A DNA stretch of 64,000 nucleotides from an uncultured Propionibacteriaceae bacterium (GTDB taxonomy: Bacteria; Actinomycetota; Actinomycetes; Propionibacteriales; Propionibacteriaceae), in NCBI GenBank assembly GCA_937965785.1, contig CALCKT010000043.1:62001-126000 (forward strand). The letters are read 5' to 3'. Numbering within the stretch: the first letter of the stretch is position 1; each line of letters opens with the position of its first letter. The position numbers and the translations under genes are program-made. The notes under the pieces are model-generated. The model was not told the DNA's origin. It was given only the letters and a program-made list of their open reading frames with translations, and ran no database searches. Shown piece after piece: positions 59,727-64,000 of this stretch.

Positions 59727-61391
59727 ATGATCGTCACCGCTCTGCTCTCCCTGGTCGCAGGTGTCCTGACGGTGCTGGCGCCGTGCGTGTTGCCGTTCCT
59801 GCCGGTCATCGTCGGCGGAAGCCTGGGACACGGTTCCAGGCGCCGCCCCTACCTGATCGCGGCCTCGCTCGTCGTGTCGCTGCTGGTTTTCACGCTGCTG
59901 CTGAAAGCCAGCACCGCCTTCCTCAGCATCGATCCGCGCGTCTGGGCCATCGGGTCGGGCGTGCTGGTGATCCTGCTGGGGGTCGCGATGCTCTTCCCCG
60001 GTTTGTGGGCCCGGGTAGCCCGGTGGACCAAGCTGGAGGCTGCCCACGGCCTCCTCGGGAAGGCCCGCAACCAGCGTGGCGAAACCGCGGGGGCACTCCT
60101 GACCGGCGCCGCACTCGGGCCGGTGTTCAGCAGCTGCTCGCCAACCTACGCGTGGGTCATCGCGACGGTACTGCCCGCCAGTCCCGTCGCAGGCATGATC
60201 TACCTGGGTATTTACTGTGCGGGCATGGCGGGGGCGCTGCTGGGTATCTCCCTGGCGGGCCGCAGGCTCGTCGATCGGCTCGGCTGGGCCTCGAACCCGC
60301 GCGGCTGGTTCCAGCGTGCCATCGCGGCACTGTTCATCGTCGTGGGTCTGTTCGTTTCCACGGGCCTGGACAAGGCACTCCAGACCTGGGCCGTCGACAA
60401 GTTTCCCGCGCTCACGGCCTTCGAACAGGGACTCATCCCCCAGAGCAACGCGGCCCCCGGGGTGGCGGGCAATGCCGAACAACGGCAGCTCGGCCCGGCC
60501 CCGGAACTGGCCGGTATCTCCCACTGGGTCAACAGCAACCCCACCACCCTGGCCGACCTCAGGGGCAAGGTCGTGCTGGTTGACTTCTGGACCTACAGCT
60601 GCATCAACTGCATGCGCACCCAGCCCTACCTGAATGCCTGGTACGACCGCTACCGTGCCGCCGGACTGGAGATCATCGGCGTGCACGCGCCCGAGTTCAC
60701 CTTCGAAAAAGTGCCGGAGAACGTCGAGAAGGCGGTGCGTGACGCGGGCATCAAGTACCCAGTGGCCCTGGACAACGACTTCGCCACCTGGCGTGCCTAC
60801 CACAACCGGTACTGGCCCGCGAAATACCTGATCGACAAGGACGGCGACATTCGCTGGACGCACTTCGGCGAGGGCAACTATGACGAGGCGGAGAAACAGA
60901 TCCGCGACCTGCTCGGCGAAACCGGGGACAAGGCCGGGGTCACCGGGGAAACCACGCAGCCCACGCGGGGACAGTCACCGGAAACCTACCTCGGTACCCG
61001 GCGCGCCTCCGGTAACGAAACCCGGTTGGAGACCGGGGAACGCGACTACGGCCAGAACCCCGCACCCGGTGCCACCAATCGGTGGAGCCTGTCCGGGAGC
61101 TGGACGGCCGGCGACGAATCGATCACCGCCGCCCGGGACGGGGCGCAACTGAACTATCGCTTCGCCGGGCGTGAGATGTTCCTGGTGATGGACGGTCCCG
61201 CAGGGGCGAAGGTGCGCGTCCAGGTCGAGGGCGGCGGTCCACCCGGTGGGGCCGACGTGCAGGGCGAGGAGGTGACGATCTCCGGTGCCCGCCTGTACCG
61301 GCTGGTGCGGCTGCCCGAGGCCACCCGGGGAACCACCGTCACCCTGACCTTCGACAAAGGCGTGAGCGCCAATGCATTCACATTCGGATGA
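59727..61391 (+). CDS. dipZ: DipZ: CcdA-like membrane domain fused to TlpA-type thioredoxin
   Basis: This 554-residue protein has an N-terminal CcdA/DsbD-like domain with seven or so helices; its redox cysteines are in APCVLPFLPVIVGG (about 20) and FSSCSPTYAWVIA. A TlpA-like thioredoxin domain (about 255-390) follows with VDFWTYSCINCMRTQPYL (C-x2-C at about 292). The C-terminal ~150 residues form a beta-rich carbohydrate-binding-like domain, as in mycobacterial DipZ. It passes electrons from cytoplasmic thioredoxin to envelope thiol proteins. ATG 59727 is chosen. Confidence 0.92.
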   Translation: MIVTALLSLVAGVLTVLAPCVLPFLPVIVGGSLGHGSRRRPYLIAASLVVSLLVFTLLLKASTAFLSIDPRVWAIGSGVLVILLGVAMLFPGLWARVARWTKLEAAHGLLGKARNQRGETAGALLTGAALGPVFSSCSPTYAWVIATVLPASPVAGMIYLGIYCAGMAGALLGISLAGRRLVDRLGWASNPRGWFQRAIAALFIVVGLFVSTGLDKALQTWAVDKFPALTAFEQGLIPQSNAAPGVAGNAEQRQLGPAPELAGISHWVNSNPTTLADLRGKVVLVDFWTYSCINCMRTQPYLNAWYDRYRAAGLEIIGVHAPEFTFEKVPENVEKAVRDAGIKYPVALDNDFATWRAYHNRYWPAKYLIDKDGDIRWTHFGEGNYDEAEKQIRDLLGETGDKAGVTGETTQPTRGQSPETYLGTRRASGNETRLETGERDYGQNPAPGATNRWSLSGSWTAGDESITAARDGAQLNYRFAGREMFLVMDGPAGAKVRVQVEGGGPPGGADVQGEEVTISGARLYRLVRLPEATRGTTVTLTFDKGVSANAFTFG

Positions 61392-61410
61392 GCAGCCCTA
61401 CCCTGAGCCC

Positions 61411-62082
61411 ATGGGAAACATCCTGCTCGTCGACGACGATCCGACCGTGCGCGGTGTGGTCTCCGACTACCTGCGTGCGGCCGGGCACAGCATCACCGAG
61501 GTATCCGACGGGATCAGCGCCCTGGAACTCGCCGACGGCTGCGACCTGGTGATCCTGGACCTCATGCTGCCCGGTATCGACGGCCTCGAGGTGTTCCGGC
61601 GGATCCGCTCCCGCGGGGTGGTCGCACCGGTGATCATGCTCACCGCCAAGGGCTCGGAGGCCGACCGGGTGCTGGGCCTAGAACTCGGCGCCGACGACTA
61701 CCTGGCCAAACCGTTCAGCCCCCGCGAACTCGTGTTGAGGGTCAACGCGGTGCTGCGACGACAGCAACCCCGGCCCGAACGGGAGATCATCACCGACGGC
61801 GACCTCACCCTCGACCTCACCGCCCGGAAAGCCACCCTCGCGGGCGAGACGTTGACGCTCACGCTCCGCGAGTTCGACCTGCTCGCCCACCTGGTAACCC
61901 ATCCCGAGAAGGTCTTCTCCCGTGAGGAACTGATGCGCGTGGTGTGGGGCTGGGACGTCGGCGACGCATCCACGGTGACGGTGCACGTGCGGCGGCTGCG
62001 TGGGAAGGTGGAGACCGACCCGCAGCACCCCACCCGGCTGGTGACGGTGTGGGGTCGCGGATACCGGTGGGAGGCCTCGTGA
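61411..62082 (+). CDS. OmpR-family response regulator
   Basis: This 223-residue regulator has a receiver domain with LLVDDDPTVRGVVSDYL and the phospho-acceptor Asp in LVILDLMLPGIDGLEVF (about 51), Lys in DDYLAKPFSPREL, and a C-terminal winged helix (LTLREFDLLAHLVTHPEKVF, VTVHVRRLRGKVE, VWGRGYRWE). ATG 61411 follows dipZ by 19 bp. The GTG of the kinase gene overlaps the stop, so redox genes and two-component system appear to form one operon. Confidence 0.93.
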   Translation: MGNILLVDDDPTVRGVVSDYLRAAGHSITEVSDGISALELADGCDLVILDLMLPGIDGLEVFRRIRSRGVVAPVIMLTAKGSEADRVLGLELGADDYLAKPFSPRELVLRVNAVLRRQQPRPEREIITDGDLTLDLTARKATLAGETLTLTLREFDLLAHLVTHPEKVFSREELMRVVWGWDVGDASTVTVHVRRLRGKVETDPQHPTRLVTVWGRGYRWEAS

Positions 62083-63119
62083 CCGGGCAGCTGCTGATCG
62101 TCGCCGCCGTCACCCTGCTGGTGGGTCTGGGCTGCACCGCCATGACCCTGAGCGTGGCGAGGCGTTCCGTTCGCTGGGCCGCCCTGCTGAGCCCAATCAC
62201 CGTCGTCGTGACCGTTGGGGTCGGGATGCTGGTCGGGGTGCGGCTGATGCTCATTGAATCGGTGGGGGTGCCGCTGCTGCTGCTGGCCGCCACCGTTCCC
62301 GCGGCCCTGCTGGCGGGCGTGCTGGTGGCGTTGCGCAGCCAGCGGGTGATCGCGGAGGCCGCGGCGGCGCTGGAACAGGAACGCCGCCGGCGCGAGGTGG
62401 AGCAGGGCAGGCGGGAACTCATCGCGTGGCTGTCCCACGACCTGCGCACCCCGCTCGCCGGTATCAGGGCGATGGGCGAGGCGCTGGAGGACGGCATCGC
62501 CCCGGACCCCGCCAGCTACCACCGCGCCATCGTCGCGGAGGCCGAACGCACCGCCGCCATGGTCGACGACGTCCTGGCGCTGGCCGGGCTGCAGTCCGGC
62601 ACCCTGGAGCTGAACTCCGAGACGGTGACCGTCAGCGACCTGGTCTCCGACCTCGTCGGCAACCTCACCCCGCTCGCCCTGCGCCGCGACGTGCGCCTCA
62701 CGGGTTCCGTCGAGGGGGACTCCAGCGACGTCACGGGAGACGCGGGACTGCTGTCAAGGGCGCTGCAGAACATCATCGGAAACGCCATCGCCTACACCCG
62801 TCCCGGAACCGAGGTGACCGTGGTCGTCAGCGGCGGCGACGACACCGTGCGGGTGCAGGTCCGCGACGGCTGCGGCGGGTTGAGCCCGGAGGCCCTGGAG
62901 AAGTCCTTCACCGCCGGTTGGCGCGGCGACCGGGCCCGCACCCCCGGCGTGGGATCGGGAAACGGTCTCGGCCTGCCGATCGTCCGCACCATAGTCGCGG
63001 CCCATTGGGGCACCGTTTACCTGCGGAACCGGCCGCCGGGCTGTGAGGTCACGATCGAACTGCCGAGAGCAACCGGAGGGGTTGAGGCCCCTCACCCGGC
63101 CAGGTACTCGGCGACGTAG
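62079..63119 (+). CDS. Sensor histidine kinase
   Basis: This 346-residue kinase has three or four hydrophobic segments in residues 1-85 with almost no extracellular loop, so it probably senses within or near the membrane. The H-box is IAWLSHDLRTPLAGIRAMGE (about 115), the N-box ALQNIIGNAIAYTRPG, and the G-box GVGSGNGLGLPIVRTIVAAH. It starts at GTG 62079, overlapping the response regulator stop. Its last 28 bp overlap the 3' end of trpB on the other strand. Confidence 0.93.
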   Translation: MTGQLLIVAAVTLLVGLGCTAMTLSVARRSVRWAALLSPITVVVTVGVGMLVGVRLMLIESVGVPLLLLAATVPAALLAGVLVALRSQRVIAEAAAALEQERRRREVEQGRRELIAWLSHDLRTPLAGIRAMGEALEDGIAPDPASYHRAIVAEAERTAAMVDDVLALAGLQSGTLELNSETVTVSDLVSDLVGNLTPLALRRDVRLTGSVEGDSSDVTGDAGLLSRALQNIIGNAIAYTRPGTEVTVVVSGGDDTVRVQVRDGCGGLSPEALEKSFTAGWRGDRARTPGVGSGNGLGLPIVRTIVAAHWGTVYLRNRPPGCEVTIELPRATGGVEAPHPARYSAT

Positions 63120-64000
63120 TCGACGTCCTTGTCCCCGCGGCCCGACAGGTTCACGATCAGCACCTCATCGGGGCTCATCGTCGGCGCCAGCCGGATGGCG
63201 TGCGCCAGGGCGTGAGACGACTCCAGGGCGGGGATGATGCCCTCGGTGCGGCACAGCAGCTTGAAGGCGGCGATGGTCTCGTCGTCGGAGGCGGTGACGT
63301 ACTCGACGCGACCCATCTCCCGCAGGAAGGCGTGCTGCGGACCGACCCCCGGGTAGTCCAGCCCGGAAGCGATGGAGTGCACCTCCGAGGGGTTGCCGTC
63401 CTCGTCCTGCAGCAGCAGCGTGCGCATGCCGTGCAGCATCCCCGGGGTACCGAGGGTGATCGTCGCGGCGTGCTGGCCGGGTACGTCGAGGTTGCGGCCC
63501 GCGGGTTCGACGCCGAACATCTTCACCGGCTCGTCCTCCAGGAAGGCGGTGAACAATCCCAGGGCGTTCGAGCCACCGCCGACGGCGGCCACCAGCGCAT
63601 CCGGCAGGCGCCCCTCCTTCTCCAGCACCTGACGGCGGGCCTCGCGGCCGACGATCGACTGGAAGTCCCGCACCATCGACGGGTACGGGTCCGGGCCGAC
63701 AGCAGAGCCGATGGCGAAGAAGGTATCGGCGTAGTCGGTGGCGAAAACCGAGAAGGCCGAGTCGACGGCCTCCTTGAGGGTCTGCCCACCCGAGGTGACC
63801 GACACCACCTTCGCGCCCAGCATCTCCATCCGCACCACGTTGGGATGCTGCTTGGCCACGTCGACGGCGCCCATGTGGATCTCGCACTCCAGGCCCAGCA
63901 GGGCCGCCGCCGTCGCCAGCGCCACGCCGTGCTGCCCCGCGCCGGTTTCCGCGATCAGCTTCTTCTTGCCCATCCGCTTGGCCAGCAGCCCCTCGCCCAG
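63092..64000 (-). CDS. trpB: Tryptophan synthase beta chain (C-terminal part, cut by window edge)
   Basis: TrpB condenses indole with serine using PLP. About 302 C-terminal residues are visible; the frame is open to the window edge. LIAETGAGQHGVALATAAAL, EIHMGAVDVAKQHPNVVRME, AIGSAVGPDPYPSMVRDFQS, the PLP-phosphate loop AAVGGGSNALGLF and HSIASGLDYPGVGPQHAFL mark a standard TrpB1. It is convergent with the histidine kinase gene, with overlapping 3' ends. Confidence 0.96.
   Translation of the reverse strand: MGEGLLAKRMGKKKLIAETGAGQHGVALATAAALLGLECEIHMGAVDVAKQHPNVVRMEMLGAKVVSVTSGGQTLKEAVDSAFSVFATDYADTFFAIGSAVGPDPYPSMVRDFQSIVGREARRQVLEKEGRLPDALVAAVGGGSNALGLFTAFLEDEPVKMFGVEPAGRNLDVPGQHAATITLGTPGMLHGMRTLLLQDEDGNPSEVHSIASGLDYPGVGPQHAFLREMGRVEYVTASDDETIAAFKLLCRTEGIIPALESSHALAHAIRLAPTMSPDEVLIVNLSGRGDKDVDYVAEYLAG

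Overview
The window is 64 kb of a high-GC Gram-positive chromosome. The gene set points to an actinobacterium: mycothiol S-conjugate amidase (Mca), DipZ, DUF2510, DUF1707 and EXLDI proteins, a DUF2089 regulator, and many GTG/TTG starts. Gene content and the very repeat-rich intergenic spaces suggest Propionibacteriaceae, perhaps Arachnia-like. That placement is an inference and no 16S gene is present. Most of the window is ordinary chromosome, including scattered purine genes (purD, purB, purC, purS-purQ), msrA, ung, greA, a tRNA-Thr and trpB at the right edge.

Layout. 0-4 kb: end of a DUF488 gene, an EXLDI protein with a palindromic promoter site, and a decaying tandem array of WD40 genes. 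4-10 kb: purD, purB, a lower-GC MFS exporter and remnants of two insertion sequences. 10-17.5 kb: an ABC-2 exporter, a NarL-type two-component system, and a divergent MacB/FtsX-type exporter, with copies of one 69-bp palindrome between them. 17.6-23 kb: purC, a bacterial PARG-like gene, purS-purQ, a Bax-inhibitor-like membrane protein and a NUDIX gene.

23-36 kb is the centrepiece: a 12-gene leftward ethanolamine-utilisation microcompartment operon (eutH-N-A-B-C-L-E-M-Q-T, a small orphan domain gene, pta). A MocR-type regulator is divergently transcribed from it. EutH imports ethanolamine; EutBC splits it to acetaldehyde and ammonia with adenosylcobalamin supplied by EutT and reactivation by EutA; EutE makes acetyl-CoA; Pta and possibly EutQ recover acetyl-phosphate or ATP; EutM, EutL and EutN build the shell. 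Unusual points are a shell protein with two strong translation starts, tandem hairpins inside the operon, an EutQ-type N-terminal domain occurring in three consecutive genes, and two direct repeats in the promoter region that look like a MocR operator.

36-49 kb: zinc metallopeptidase, CoA-transferase, lipoprotein, MsrA, Ung, a hemolysin III-type protein, a YyaL-type thioredoxin-domain protein, rhomboid, Mca, GreA and tRNA-Thr, separated by dispersed and tandem repeat elements. 49.6-55.7 kb is an accessory patch: a low-GC gene-poor stretch, an aldehyde dehydrogenase, a chimeric ORF made of IS3 OrfA, OrfB and TetR pieces, and a long ORF that looks like a catalytically dead, truncated SF1 helicase. 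55.7-64 kb: an iron-box-linked ABM monooxygenase, a MoxR/VWA pair, an envelope thiol-redox operon (lipoprotein thioredoxin, DipZ, two-component system) and trpB.
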